A stretch of DNA of 64,000 bases from Aquimarina acroporae (lineage in GTDB: Bacteria > Bacteroidota > Bacteroidia > Flavobacteriales > Flavobacteriaceae): the NCBI RefSeq assembly GCF_023195925.1, contig NZ_JALPRE010000009.1, forward strand, positions 248,001-312,000, given 5' to 3'. Each line of letters opens with the position of its first letter. Position 1 is the first letter of the stretch. Below, one piece after another: positions 34,240-43,935 of the stretch. The notes below the pieces were generated by a model that was not told where the DNA came from, did not search any database, and saw only the letters and a list, made by a program, of their open reading frames with translations. A program made the position numbers and the translations under genes.

Positions 34240-34812
34240 TCAATCTAAAATCATATGTTTCATCTTCTCTGTGGAGACTATTTCTGCAAATTCATCTTTC
34301 AAACTTGCAATTGCCGTATCATGAATTAGCTGTGCGCTATAGTGTTCACCATTTGCACCCGTTTTATTAAAAGTAGCTACCGCATCCTCTACCAAATAGG
34401 TCTTAAACCCAAAATTGCCAGCCATTCTAGTAGTTGTAGATACGCAATGATCTGTGGTTAATCCAACAATGACCAATATATCTATATCCTGTGCTTCTAG
34501 TTGCGATTTAAGATCGGTACCTATAAATGCACTATTCACTTCTTTTTCTACAATGGGCTCACCGCTTCGTGGAGTATTAAAATCCATAAAATCATTACCC
34601 GTATTACCTTTTCGTAAAGGAGACTCAGCAGTTGTAGAACAATGTTTGATATGAAAAACAGGTAATTCTTGTGCCCTCCATAAGGTAAGAAGCGTTTCCA
34701 TTTGTTTTTCGGCATCAAGGTTATTGCGTTCTCCTCCCCAATATGCGATATCTTCAAATCCCTTTTGTATATCTACAAGTAGAAGAGCGGGTCGTTTTTC
34801 TTTAAAACTCAT
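34240..34812 (-). CDS. Isochorismatase-family cysteine hydrolase
   Basis: This 190-residue protein starts with PALLLVDIQKGFED (catalytic Asp). It contains EKEVNSAFIGTDLKSQL (Lys of the triad region) and ends the catalytic set with VGLTTDHCVSTTTRMA, the nucleophile Cys. This matches the isochorismatase/nicotinamidase superfamily; the length is normal. Substrate (isochorismate, nicotinamide or another amide) cannot be told. Its ATG overlaps the stop of the upstream DUF2490 gene by one base (TAATG), so the two are translationally coupled. Confidence 0.88.
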   Translation of the reverse strand: MSFKEKRPALLLVDIQKGFEDIAYWGGERNNLDAEKQMETLLTLWRAQELPVFHIKHCSTTAESPLRKGNTGNDFMDFNTPRSGEPIVEKEVNSAFIGTDLKSQLEAQDIDILVIVGLTTDHCVSTTTRMAGNFGFKTYLVEDAVATFNKTGANGEHYSAQLIHDTAIASLKDEFAEIVSTEKMKHMILD

Positions 34813-35525
34813 TACTGTTGTTCTTTTTTTCTAAAGTCGGTATTAAAGAATACTCCTAACTGTAATCGGTCAAAATTAATTCCGGTAAAATGGTTTTTTA
34901 GATACCCGAATTGTATGCTTAGGTTGTTTTTTACATTGTATCCAACAGCACCATACAAACGATTTTGCCCAAAAATAGGTTCCTGCAAGTTGATAAAAAC
35001 TTCGTCATATACATTTAAAAACCATTTTTCGTTAAGCGGGTAGGTGAGTTGTAATCTGTATCGTGCGCGATGTTCTGTGAAATCATCGGCTTGAGTGCTT
35101 ATAAATCGTTGTTCTAAACGATAACGATGCTCAAATTTGAACTTACCTACTTTGTTTTTAAGAATAAACTGCTGAAAAATACGATGTTCATTACTATTTT
35201 CTTCACCAGGAATATCTTCAAAGGTACCATCGGTATTTATATACCCATATCCTAGAGTGGCAATAGCATTATCATTGATATGATAATTTAAACCGGTACG
35301 TAATAATAGTTGATTAAAGGTAGACCCAACCTCATAAAAACGAAACTGTGCTTCAGAGTGAATACTTAATTTATCGGTTACTTGATTGGTTCCAAAATAC
35401 ATATACCAAGCTCCCCACTCGTCTTCGCCTGTTTCTTGGGCAGAGCTAGCTAGAACTGTAAATACTAAAGCGAAAAATAAAAAGTAGTGTTTCAATGTTG
35501 TGCGTTTTAAGGAGTGTATCGTCAT
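34812..35525 (-). CDS. DUF2490 outer-membrane protein
   Basis: This 237-residue protein has a signal peptide (YFLFFALVFTVLASSAQ) and a DUF2490 barrel pattern: WGAWYMYFGTNQVTDKLSIHSEAQFRFYE at the start and alternating strands such as YHINDNAIATLGYGYI, FKFEHRYRLEQRF and LSIQFGYLKNHFTG. It ends in an aromatic last strand (LQLGVFFNTDF). It is probably an outer-membrane beta-barrel of about 12 strands, of unknown function. Coupled to the isochorismatase-family gene by a one-base overlap. A second DUF2490-type gene lies at 52902. Confidence 0.82.
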   Translation of the reverse strand: MTIHSLKRTTLKHYFLFFALVFTVLASSAQETGEDEWGAWYMYFGTNQVTDKLSIHSEAQFRFYEVGSTFNQLLLRTGLNYHINDNAIATLGYGYINTDGTFEDIPGEENSNEHRIFQQFILKNKVGKFKFEHRYRLEQRFISTQADDFTEHRARYRLQLTYPLNEKWFLNVYDEVFINLQEPIFGQNRLYGAVGYNVKNNLSIQFGYLKNHFTGINFDRLQLGVFFNTDFRKKEQQ

Positions 35526-35598
35526 AGTTTGTGTGTAAAATTAAGAGCGGGCATAACGGGGTTATACTCGCTCTTTAAATATCAAAAATAAAATATTT

Positions 35599-37551
35599 TT
35601 AAGATTCCTTTTCTATTTCGGTAGATTTTGTTGCACCGTCATTTATAACTTCAGAATCTTTACCTTTTAAATAAGTGTCTAAAAACTTTAAGACTCTTCC
35701 GTAGGCTTCTATTTGATTTTCTTTCTTAACAAAACCATGTCCTTCATCTTCAAACAAAACATACTCTACCGGAATTCCATTTTTTCTCACACCTTCAACA
35801 ATCTCATCAGACTCTACTTTTAATACTCTTGGGTCTTGCGCACCCTGAAGTACTATAAGAGGTTTCTTAACTTTTTCTGTATGGAATAATGGAGATATTT
35901 TTCTAAGCCTTACAGAGTCTGCAGTATTTGGATCTCCCATTTCGGTGTATAAAGCATCTTTAAAAGACTCCCACCATGGCGGAATACTTTTTAAGGTTCT
36001 TAACCAGTTTGTAACTCCAAAAATATTTACACCAACTTCAAAATCATCAGGCGCATAAGTTAATGCTGCCATGGTCATATACCCTCCATAAGATCCTCCT
36101 ATAATTCCAATTTTAGTAGGATCAATAATTTCTTGTGTTTTTAACCAATCTTTTCCTGCAATACAATCTTTCAAATCTTTATCTCCATGGTTTTGATCAT
36201 CCATTTTATAAAATGTTTTACCATAACCACTACTACCGCGATTATTTACTGCCAGTATCGCATAACCATGATTTACTAAATATTGAATAGTTGAGCTAAA
36301 ACCTTGTCTTGATTGACCTCCCGGTCCACCATGTACCCATACCAACGCAGGAACTTTATTGTCTGCTGTGGCTTGTTTTGGCTTATAGTAAATAGCCGGT
36401 ATTTCTAATCCGTCGAAAGACTTGTAACGCACAACTTCTGCAGATACAAGATGTTCTGCATCGATGTCTTTATTGAGAACATCTGTTAACTGGTTGTACT
36501 TTTTAGTACTTAAGTCGTATGAGTAAGAATTAACTGGGGTATTAGACCCACCAACACGCAATAATGCCATAGATTCATCTCGTGAGAAACTTGCACTATT
36601 AATTTGTTGATTGTTAATTTGTGGAAATTCTACAGGATTACCGGTAGCCACATCATGAACTGCCATAATGGTTTTAGCATCTTCATTGGTAAACATTACT
36701 TGATACTTTCCATTTCTAGTAAAATAGAAACTACTAATATCCCATTTTTTCTCTACTACTTTTTCTTTACTACCATCTTCCAGATTGTACTTCATTAGGT
36801 AACTAAATTCTGAACTATCATCGGTAGTATAATAAAATACTTTATCGTCTGGAGAGAAATCTTGAGGAGAATTACCACTTATGCTATCATTCACCTTAAT
36901 TTTTTCATTCGTTTTTGTATTTAGTAAATACAAGTCATTGTCATTGGTATTTATGGGTTTGGTTAAGGCAATATAATTACGGTCAGCAGACATTCCACCA
37001 AAACCCATTCCGTCTTCATTTTTGTAGATCATTTTGGACTCAAAATTGGTGATATCCATTTCATAATGATCCATAAACTTCGGGTCTCTTTCATTGCTTC
37101 CATAAAAGAAACTTTTCCCATCTTTTGCCCATCCTCTAAATAGCGCTCTTACATTTTTTTCAGGAGTTAGTATTTTTATTCCTGAATCATCTTTCACAAA
37201 TAATTTAAAGATTTCATCTCCATTTCCGTCCATTCTAAAAAGAATGCGATCATCTTCGGGGAAATAAGATATTCCAAATACCGACGAACTATCTGAAGCA
37301 GTTACTGGTGTAAATTCACCACCTCCAACAGGTACCGTATACATGTTGTAAATTCCGGACCTATTGCTGGTCATGAGAACTTTAGATTTGTCGGCCGAAA
37401 ATCCATTGGAGAATGCATTTTCATTATCCATAAATTGTTCAATAGAATATTGTTCAATTTTGATAGGTTGTTGCGCGACATCTTCTTTCTTTTCTTCTTT
37501 ACAGGAGAACAAAAGAAGCGCGCATAAACTAAGCACAATTAATTTATTCAT
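35599..37551 (-). CDS. S9 prolyl-oligopeptidase-family lipoprotein
   Basis: This 650-residue lipoprotein (MNKLIVLSLCALLLFSC) has an N-terminal beta-propeller of repeats (PEDDRILFRMDGNGDEIFKLF and similar) and a C-terminal alpha/beta hydrolase domain. The triad residues sit in GIIGGSYGGYMTM (Ser), LQGAQDPRVLK (Asp) and FEDEGHGF (His). It cleaves short peptides, typically after proline or other specific residues. The upstream neighbour is a giant BNR-repeat protein on the same strand, 14 bp away, suggesting co-transcription. Acyl-aminoacyl or dipeptidyl activity cannot be distinguished by sequence alone. Confidence 0.93.
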   Translation of the reverse strand: MNKLIVLSLCALLLFSCKEEKKEDVAQQPIKIEQYSIEQFMDNENAFSNGFSADKSKVLMTSNRSGIYNMYTVPVGGGEFTPVTASDSSSVFGISYFPEDDRILFRMDGNGDEIFKLFVKDDSGIKILTPEKNVRALFRGWAKDGKSFFYGSNERDPKFMDHYEMDITNFESKMIYKNEDGMGFGGMSADRNYIALTKPINTNDNDLYLLNTKTNEKIKVNDSISGNSPQDFSPDDKVFYYTTDDSSEFSYLMKYNLEDGSKEKVVEKKWDISSFYFTRNGKYQVMFTNEDAKTIMAVHDVATGNPVEFPQINNQQINSASFSRDESMALLRVGGSNTPVNSYSYDLSTKKYNQLTDVLNKDIDAEHLVSAEVVRYKSFDGLEIPAIYYKPKQATADNKVPALVWVHGGPGGQSRQGFSSTIQYLVNHGYAILAVNNRGSSGYGKTFYKMDDQNHGDKDLKDCIAGKDWLKTQEIIDPTKIGIIGGSYGGYMTMAALTYAPDDFEVGVNIFGVTNWLRTLKSIPPWWESFKDALYTEMGDPNTADSVRLRKISPLFHTEKVKKPLIVLQGAQDPRVLKVESDEIVEGVRKNGIPVEYVLFEDEGHGFVKKENQIEAYGRVLKFLDTYLKGKDSEVINDGATKSTEIEKES

Positions 37552-37565
37552 AATTTACATTTTAG

Positions 37566-40500
37566 TTATTCCATGTTAAATTGTTCGGTTTCTTTGAATG
37601 GAGAAATATCAAGTTTTTCGATAGCTTCTCTATAAGGTTTCCATTCTTTGTTAAAAAACGTATTTGTCTTTTCTAAAGCTGCTTTTAATGCATCTTTAGC
37701 TTGCTTCATTAAGGTATTCTCAGTTGAGGTAAGTCCATTTTGTCTAGAACCTACATAAAAACCTGCATTGCCCAAACGTTGCATTACTGTTACCTCTGGA
37801 TTTCTGGTAATTCCTTGTCGCTTGTCTTCTTTGCCTATGTAATAAGCAATAACACTATCGATCTTTTTAGAAACTTCTTTAGATAGTTTAATTTGATCTT
37901 TGTATTTCTTTTTATCCAGTTTTTGTAGCTCTTTTTGAAATTTAGCAGCAATATCTTTACTTTCTACAAGCTGTTTTACAGCGTCTGAAGCCGTTTTTCG
38001 CATTTTCTCCAGGTCTTTACCAGCAGCATAGGTTTCTTCTATATTTTTTTGAGAAACTTTTAATCTAGGGTCTGATTGCACTTGCACTGTGGTTTCAGAT
38101 TTTTGATCTCCATATTCAATCATTAACTTGTACGTACCCGGTTTTACTTGTACACCACCTGGTTCTCTTTTTTGCTTTTGGATTTTTCTAGAAGGATTCG
38201 CAACTCCTTTTTCATCCATAAACCATCGCATTTTGTAAAGACCAGTAGAATCTGGTGTCTTTTGCTTTAAGGTACGAATCAAACGATCACCATCATATAC
38301 CTTTAGGTAGATAGAATCCCACTTTACCTTAGTCTCTTCATTTTCATCATTAGGCTCTGCCTTTTCTTCTTTATCTTTTGGAGTTTCTTCTTCTTTAGCC
38401 TTTTTGTCAACTTTCAGATAATAAGAAATTAGCGCTCCATAATCTCTGTTTTCTCCCTGGTAGAGTGCATCACCACCAAATCTAGTGCCCGTAGGCTGTT
38501 GGTAAGCAGCTTGATATGCTACCGGAGGATCAAAAACATGTAATTTCTTACTTAAGATACCTTTGTTTTTTGCAAGAGCTCGTAAAGGTCGAATATCGTC
38601 TAACACCCACGCTGCTCTACCAAAAGTGCCAATAACCAAATCATGCTCTCGGGGTTGAATTACCAAATCCTTTACAGAAACGGTTGGGAACCCCTCAGTC
38701 CATTTTGTCCATTTCACACCAGCATCTAGTGAGATGTACAATCCATCATCTGTACCCAAAAACAATAAGTTTTTCTCGATAGGATCTTCAACAATGCTTA
38801 ATGCATAGCTGGTGACATCGTTTTGGTCTACAATTCGATTCCAGGTTTTACCATAATCTGTGGTTCTAAAAGCATAGGGTGTATAATTGTATCGTCTATA
38901 ATCATTGGCAACCAGTAAAGCTTCACCCTTTTGTTTGTTTGAAGCTTTGATCTGTACTATCCAACTTCCTTTAGGTAATCCTTTTATATTTTTAGAAACA
39001 TCGGTCCAGCTACTACCTCCATTTTGAGTGATATGTACTCTTCCGTCGTCGGTTCCTGCCCATAGCATATTTTGTTCTAGGGGAGAAGGTTCTATCACAA
39101 GGATAGTACAGTGATTTTCGGCACCGGTAGCATCCATTGTTAAGCCACCACTCTCTGATTGCTTTTGTTTTTCTGGGTCGTTGGTGGTTAAATCATCAGA
39201 AATGACCTCCCAAGTAAGACCTTTGTCTGTACTTTTATGTACAAACTGGCTTCCAAAGTAGATAGTACTGTTGTTAAAAGGATCTATATTAATTCCAGAG
39301 TTCCAGTTAAAACGGAGTTTTACTTTTGGATCGGGATGAATCGGTCTTACGATATAATTGTTTCCAGTTTTCCAATCGTATCGTACTACAAATCCCTGCT
39401 GACTCATAGACCACCCATATTGCGAATCATCTTTATCGGGTACCACATCAAAACCATCTCCAAATGAGATTTCTTGCCAATATGAGTTTCTAATTCCCTG
39501 CGATTTCCAAACATAAGCCGGACCTCTCCAACTTCCGTTATCCTGCATTCCTCCATATACATTATATGGGAATTCATTATCTACATTAATATGGTAGAAT
39601 TGTGCTACAGGAAGGTTGCCAATAAAGCGCCATGATTTTCCGCCATCTCGGGTAATATTTAATCCACCATCGTTTCCGTCGATCATAAAACTACCATCTG
39701 TAGGATGAATCCACCACGCATGGTGATCAGGGTGTACGCCATTATCTACACCGTATGCAGGCATTAATTGAGTAAAGTTTTTACCTCCGTCTTCAGAAAC
39801 ATTTACATAAGTAAAAACAGAATATACGCGGTTTTCATTTTGGGGATCCACAAAAATATCAGAATAATAAAAAGGTCGGTTACCAATGTCGTTTTTATCA
39901 TTAACTTTTTTCCAATTAAATCCTCCATCTTCAGATTTGTATAATGCATTTTTCTTGGCTTCAACCAGGGCATAGATGATATCTGGTTTGTTAGGAGCAA
40001 TGGCTAGACCAATACGACCAAGATCTCCCTTGGGAAGACCGTCTTTATCGGTTTTTTGTTTCCAGGTTTTTCCACCGTCATGGGTAATGTAGAGTCCAGA
40101 TCCTTTTCCTCCTGATTTAAAAAACCAAGGGTCACGTTTGTGTTCCCAAAGTGCTGCAATTAATTTGTTAGGGTTTTTAGGGTCCATAACAAGGTCTGCA
40201 GCTCCGGTTTTAGTATTGGTAAATAAAATTTTCTTCCAGGTTTCACCACCGTCGGTAGTTTTAAAAACTCCTCTTTCTGGGTGCTCACCCCAAGGAGAAC
40301 CAATAGCAGCAACGTATACAGTATTAGGATCTGTAGGATCTATAATAACTCGATGAATATGACGAGTTTTTTCAAGTCCCATAAGTTTCCAGTTCTTTCC
40401 GCCGTCTAACGAACGATAAATACCATATCCTCCGTTAAGACTATTTCTTGGGTTGCCTTCTCCGGTTCCCACCCAGATTACAGAAGGATTAGATTGTTGT

Positions 40501-40775
40501 ATGGCGACAGCACCTATAGATCCTGTTGCTTCGTTATCAAAAATGGGTTCCCATTTGATACCTCCCGATGTAGATTTCCACAGCCCACCAGATGCTGTTC
40601 CGGCATAAATGATATCGGGGTTCTCATGTACCACATCTATAGAGGTAACCCGACCACTCATACCTCCCGGACCTATATTTCTAGGAGTGACATCTTTTAT
40701 GAGGTCCATAGAGAATTCTTGGGCCGATACTATAGAGATCGAATAAATGAGAAGAAGAAAGAGCAATTTTTTCAT
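37566..40775 (-). CDS. Large BNR/sortilin-type beta-propeller protein, exported
   Basis: This 1069-residue protein has a signal peptide (KKLLFLLLIYSISIVSAQ). It then shows repeated Asp-box motifs (SLDGGKNWK, TTDGGETWK, THDGGKTWK, SEDGGFNWK), as in sortilin/VPS10 and BNR propellers, over about 750 residues. The C-terminal 300 residues hold a charged linker (KAKEEETPKDKEEKAEPND) and a helical segment. Homologues are commonly annotated as glycosyl hydrolases, but no catalytic acidic residues are evident to me, so that label is doubtful. It lies in an operon with the S9 peptidase and may bind peptides or glycans. Confidence 0.85.
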   Translation of the reverse strand: MKKLLFLLLIYSISIVSAQEFSMDLIKDVTPRNIGPGGMSGRVTSIDVVHENPDIIYAGTASGGLWKSTSGGIKWEPIFDNEATGSIGAVAIQQSNPSVIWVGTGEGNPRNSLNGGYGIYRSLDGGKNWKLMGLEKTRHIHRVIIDPTDPNTVYVAAIGSPWGEHPERGVFKTTDGGETWKKILFTNTKTGAADLVMDPKNPNKLIAALWEHKRDPWFFKSGGKGSGLYITHDGGKTWKQKTDKDGLPKGDLGRIGLAIAPNKPDIIYALVEAKKNALYKSEDGGFNWKKVNDKNDIGNRPFYYSDIFVDPQNENRVYSVFTYVNVSEDGGKNFTQLMPAYGVDNGVHPDHHAWWIHPTDGSFMIDGNDGGLNITRDGGKSWRFIGNLPVAQFYHINVDNEFPYNVYGGMQDNGSWRGPAYVWKSQGIRNSYWQEISFGDGFDVVPDKDDSQYGWSMSQQGFVVRYDWKTGNNYIVRPIHPDPKVKLRFNWNSGINIDPFNNSTIYFGSQFVHKSTDKGLTWEVISDDLTTNDPEKQKQSESGGLTMDATGAENHCTILVIEPSPLEQNMLWAGTDDGRVHITQNGGSSWTDVSKNIKGLPKGSWIVQIKASNKQKGEALLVANDYRRYNYTPYAFRTTDYGKTWNRIVDQNDVTSYALSIVEDPIEKNLLFLGTDDGLYISLDAGVKWTKWTEGFPTVSVKDLVIQPREHDLVIGTFGRAAWVLDDIRPLRALAKNKGILSKKLHVFDPPVAYQAAYQQPTGTRFGGDALYQGENRDYGALISYYLKVDKKAKEEETPKDKEEKAEPNDENEETKVKWDSIYLKVYDGDRLIRTLKQKTPDSTGLYKMRWFMDEKGVANPSRKIQKQKREPGGVQVKPGTYKLMIEYGDQKSETTVQVQSDPRLKVSQKNIEETYAAGKDLEKMRKTASDAVKQLVESKDIAAKFQKELQKLDKKKYKDQIKLSKEVSKKIDSVIAYYIGKEDKRQGITRNPEVTVMQRLGNAGFYVGSRQNGLTSTENTLMKQAKDALKAALEKTNTFFNKEWKPYREAIEKLDISPFKETEQFNME

Positions 40776-40792
40776 TTTGTAAATAGAGTTAA

Positions 40793-41566
40793 TTATAGTT
40801 GTATTTGTTGTTCGAGTGCTGTAAGAAAATATATGTTAGGGTGTTTTCTTTTTAATTCTTGTAAATCATTTTGAGATATTCTTGGCGAAATGTGTGTTGC
40901 AATGCAATATTTTGGGTTGATATGTTTTTTGAGTAATTCGGTAGCATCTTTTCGCAGCAACATCCAATAGGGTACTATGGCAATATCTATAGATTCTTTT
41001 GTTAGATGTAATCGTGGAAACAAATTAATTTCTTCTAACCAATCTGTATCTCCCACATGTAGAATTTTTGTGTTATCAAAATCAATAAGGTATCCTACGT
41101 TTTCAATAGTACGATGTCTTTTTCCGGCATGATCAATTTTTACACCGGTTATTTTAATCGATTCAAAACTATGAGGTTGTTTTTGATAATTCTTGGTAGT
41201 AATCGTATATACTCTTTCTTTAAACTCCTGGAAGTTTTGTGTAATCTGGTTAGCTCCAAAAATCAAAGCTTTTGTATTCGATTTTAAATAATTTTTAGAA
41301 AGTTTTTCGCTAAAATGATCTCCATGTTTGTGTGTAAATAAAATTGCGTTAGGGCGATACGTCGAAGAAATTTTAGTAACAATTTCAGGAGTAGGAAATA
41401 AATAATCTGGCCCATATTCTTCATGTAATCCATCAATAAGCACAGAAGATTCTCCATCGGTAATATAGACCCCCATATTTCCAGTATGTATAACTTTGAT
41501 GTTATGTTGAGGGATACCTACGGTACAATAAAAAAAAGTAATAAAAAAAAGAACAGTTTTATACAC
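40793..41566 (-). CDS. Exported MBL-fold metallo-hydrolase
   Basis: This 257-residue protein has a signal peptide (YKTVLFFITFFYCTVGIPQ). Its metallo-beta-lactamase fold carries ILFTHKHGDHF (H-x-H-x-D-H motif), ILHVGDTDWLEEI (Asp-bridging strand) and later His ligands around CIATHISPR. It is likely a zinc-dependent hydrolase in the periplasm; the UlaG-like L-ascorbate or phosphoesterase branch is closest in motif layout but not certain. It lies 17 bp upstream of the BNR protein in the same direction and probably shares its transcript. Confidence 0.85.
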   Translation of the reverse strand: MYKTVLFFITFFYCTVGIPQHNIKVIHTGNMGVYITDGESSVLIDGLHEEYGPDYLFPTPEIVTKISSTYRPNAILFTHKHGDHFSEKLSKNYLKSNTKALIFGANQITQNFQEFKERVYTITTKNYQKQPHSFESIKITGVKIDHAGKRHRTIENVGYLIDFDNTKILHVGDTDWLEEINLFPRLHLTKESIDIAIVPYWMLLRKDATELLKKHINPKYCIATHISPRISQNDLQELKRKHPNIYFLTALEQQIQL

Positions 41567-41672
41567 TTTTTGATCGATTGAATTATTGGGCTCTAAGTTA
41601 ATAAATTGAAAATGCTATTATCTTAAAGGGGTGTTAAGGTGAAAGCTGTACATTTGATATAAAATATGAATT

Positions 41673-41906
41673 ATGAAATTTATAGAGCTTACTTTAAAAA
41701 GTCATATCATCGTTCATGGGTTCGATGCTAGAAATACAGAAATTGAAGAAGAAGTACAGGTAGAAAAGGCAGCAAAGAAACTAGTGGCGGTAGAAAGAAT
41801 TCTATCGGTTAGTGAAAAATACATTTTGATACAATATGCCTACGATAGAGTGATCTATTGGGAATATGAAGAAAGTTATGATGAAGTAAAAGCGTTACTA
41901 TCTTAA
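41673..41906 (+). CDS. Small conserved-looking protein of unknown function
   Basis: This 77-residue, acidic soluble protein is MKFIELTLKSHIIVHGFDARNTEIEEEVQVEKA at its start (two motifs: a beta hairpin and a charged helix) and ends in YDRVIYWEYEESYDEVKALL. No signal peptide or membrane segment is present. It is divergent from the MBL-fold gene and convergent with the next one, so it is its own unit. I do not recognise a family. Confidence 0.65.
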   Translation: MKFIELTLKSHIIVHGFDARNTEIEEEVQVEKAAKKLVAVERILSVSEKYILIQYAYDRVIYWEYEESYDEVKALLS

Positions 41907-41911
41907 TATTC

Positions 41912-42268
41912 TTAAGGAGACATTATCTTTTTATTGTATTTGTTTCGTGCAGAAATAAGTTTAAAATCTTTGTCTACTTTTATAATAATAACCATTCCTG
42001 TATGTAGGTTTACCATTTTCCATCGAAAACCATAGGAAGTTTCAAAAATTGAAGATCTAGCTGTTTGTCTAAGATCTATTTGATCAATATTTTCAACAAT
42101 TTCATTGGCGAGTAAATCTATACCTCTTTGTTTTACTTCTTCGGGAGAAAGCTTTCTATCCCGAGGGTTTTGGTTTTGGTATTCCGTTTCAAAATGTATC
42201 TCATAAGGTATAGAGGGATACATAAAAAAAGATGAAAAGAAAATTAAATAAAGTACGCGTTTTTTCAT
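41912..42268 (-). CDS. Small exported protein of unknown function
   Basis: This 118-residue protein has a signal peptide (KKRVLYLIFFSSFFMYPSI). The mature part is one compact domain: KLSPEEVKQRGIDLLANEIVENIDQIDL, then ETSYGFRWKMVNLHTGMVIIIKVDKDFKLISARNKYNKK (a PepSY-like strand pattern near the end). Family is not recognised. It is a single gene; the 278-bp region upstream shows only A/T-rich DNA and a short direct repeat. Confidence 0.6.
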   Translation of the reverse strand: MKKRVLYLIFFSSFFMYPSIPYEIHFETEYQNQNPRDRKLSPEEVKQRGIDLLANEIVENIDQIDLRQTARSSIFETSYGFRWKMVNLHTGMVIIIKVDKDFKLISARNKYNKKIMSP

Positions 42269-42546
42269 ATGCTAAAAAAAATTGAATCGCATACTATGAT
42301 CTACATACTATGCAACTACATCGGGTTTGTGTTTGCGTTCATAATTGTATTTGGATAGTGCTCTAACAAAAATCTAATAAAGGGGTACTATAAATTTAAA
42401 GCTTAATTGGCCTTTTTATTGTATTGTTTTGTTAAAAAAAATGCAATTTTTCTTAAAATTCATTGTTTTGCAACATTTTAAGGCTGATTTTTTATTAGTA
42501 AACTAAAAATTGATTGTAAATAACTACAAGGATATTTCGATAAGAA

Positions 42547-43689
42547 TTACTTTTTTCTATGTTTTTCCTGCTCATATAATTGTCTTCCAAGCTCTGCTAA
42601 AAAAGGAATTCCAATCTCATCGTATTCATAGTTATTATCATTGTAGATCCTGTTTTGGTTAACGTGAATGGTAGCAGTGAGGATGAATTCTATATCATTT
42701 TGGATATCTTTTATGTAAGCACAATCAGTTAGATATCCATAGGCATAGCCCACTTTATTATATATTTTGAAATGACTAGGAATCTTTTCTTTTTGATCTC
42801 CAAACATGAAAAATTTACCGTAGCTGTCGTAGTATTTTTCTTGATCATAACCAGCTTCATAAGGGAGTATATTCATTGTTTTTATGATAAACTGATGATC
42901 TTTATCTTGGAGATTGAAACGTTCTGAAAATTCAAAATTCTCTGGGAAATGTAGCCGTTTCATCATTTCATGTAACGATGTAATGGGGAGGTAGTTTTTT
43001 TCTGAAAAATCTTTAGGTTTCTGTAGTAACGTATCTCTGTAAATATACCCGTCACCTTTTAATACCTTTTTTAGATTTAATTTTGGGAGTATTTTGTTTT
43101 TTATGCCCTCTTGCCTATAAAGTACTGTGGAATCTTGTGGCTCACTTTTAAAAATCAAAGATTGTGTTTGAGGATTATGAGAATGAAAAGCTGATAACCG
43201 ATGGGATATGCTTCCTGTAATTTTTTTAGATTTCAATTTTTTATTGATGTAATCTTGCCCTAAAAACTCGAACAAGCGGTTATAAGCCCCATTATCGCTA
43301 ACTGCAAAAATTTTGGTAATTTCTTTAGCTATCGTTGAATAGAGTGTATCATTCTGGGTAATGAAAAATGTTTCTTTATCGATTGGTGTTCCTCGATCTT
43401 TTAGTTCTTTTAATTTTTCTAGTGCTAATATTGCAATGGGAAACTTCACGGTACTGGCTGGGTAGAAATAAATGCTATCATTAACCAGGTACTCATAATT
43501 TGTAAAACTAGGAAGATTATTTTTATCTCTATCGATTTGGGTAAACAATACTTGTACTTCAAAACCTTCAGGATCAGACATTACCTTTTTTATGATCTTT
43601 TTATCTGAAGATAAAGCATTCTGCAAAGGGGACTTCTTTGAACAAGCTATAGTAGCTAATAATAGAGTAATAATGAAAATATACCTCAT
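42547..43689 (-). CDS. Serine beta-lactamase-fold hydrolase, lipoprotein
   Basis: This 380-residue protein has a lipoprotein signal (lipobox IAC, Cys16) and a class A beta-lactamase-like fold. The motifs are YPASTVKFPIA (S-x-x-K, S79 and K82), AVSDNGAYNRLFEF (S-D-N) and KVGYAYGYLT (K-x-G). The K-T-G motif reads K-V-G here, and the E166-type omega loop is not obvious, so hydrolysis of beta-lactams is less likely than a peptidase-like or esterase role on cell-wall peptides. It is divergent from the VWA gene. Membership of the beta-lactamase superfamily is firm. Confidence 0.87.
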   Translation of the reverse strand: MRYIFIITLLLATIACSKKSPLQNALSSDKKIIKKVMSDPEGFEVQVLFTQIDRDKNNLPSFTNYEYLVNDSIYFYPASTVKFPIAILALEKLKELKDRGTPIDKETFFITQNDTLYSTIAKEITKIFAVSDNGAYNRLFEFLGQDYINKKLKSKKITGSISHRLSAFHSHNPQTQSLIFKSEPQDSTVLYRQEGIKNKILPKLNLKKVLKGDGYIYRDTLLQKPKDFSEKNYLPITSLHEMMKRLHFPENFEFSERFNLQDKDHQFIIKTMNILPYEAGYDQEKYYDSYGKFFMFGDQKEKIPSHFKIYNKVGYAYGYLTDCAYIKDIQNDIEFILTATIHVNQNRIYNDNNYEYDEIGIPFLAELGRQLYEQEKHRKK

Positions 43690-43935
43690 GTGTAAAAATG
43701 TTTTGTGAAGTTTTTCATAAGGTAAGAATAAGATGTAAAAGTTAAAAATGACTTCTCAGACCTATAAGATAATCGTATGGGGTTTTAAGGAGATATCGTT
43801 TCGTATTGTGATTTATACTAGTAAATTTTTGGAACGACTGCTTCCTTATAAAAATTCTCCAAAACAAATGTTAATTCTATATGCTTCGATAACCAAGGTG
43901 TTCTAATCTTCTGTAAAATGTACTAACTTTATCTT

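Noticed and set aside
37566..40775. Sialidase-like role of the Asp-box protein
   Set aside because: Asp boxes are structural, and I could not find the Arg triad or Tyr/Glu nucleophile pair of sialidases.
40494..40874. Open frame of 126 codons on the plus strand
   Set aside because: It overlaps the BNR-protein start and the MBL-fold gene end in antisense, and is Cys/Arg-rich nonsense-like sequence.
42290..42312. CATACTATG repeated twice, 14 bp apart
   Set aside because: Only two 9-bp copies in A/T-rich DNA with no clear position relative to a promoter; chance is a fair explanation.
43690..43935. Possible small RNA or peptide gene in the divergent gap
   Set aside because: No stable stem, terminator or start codon with a plausible peptide stands out.
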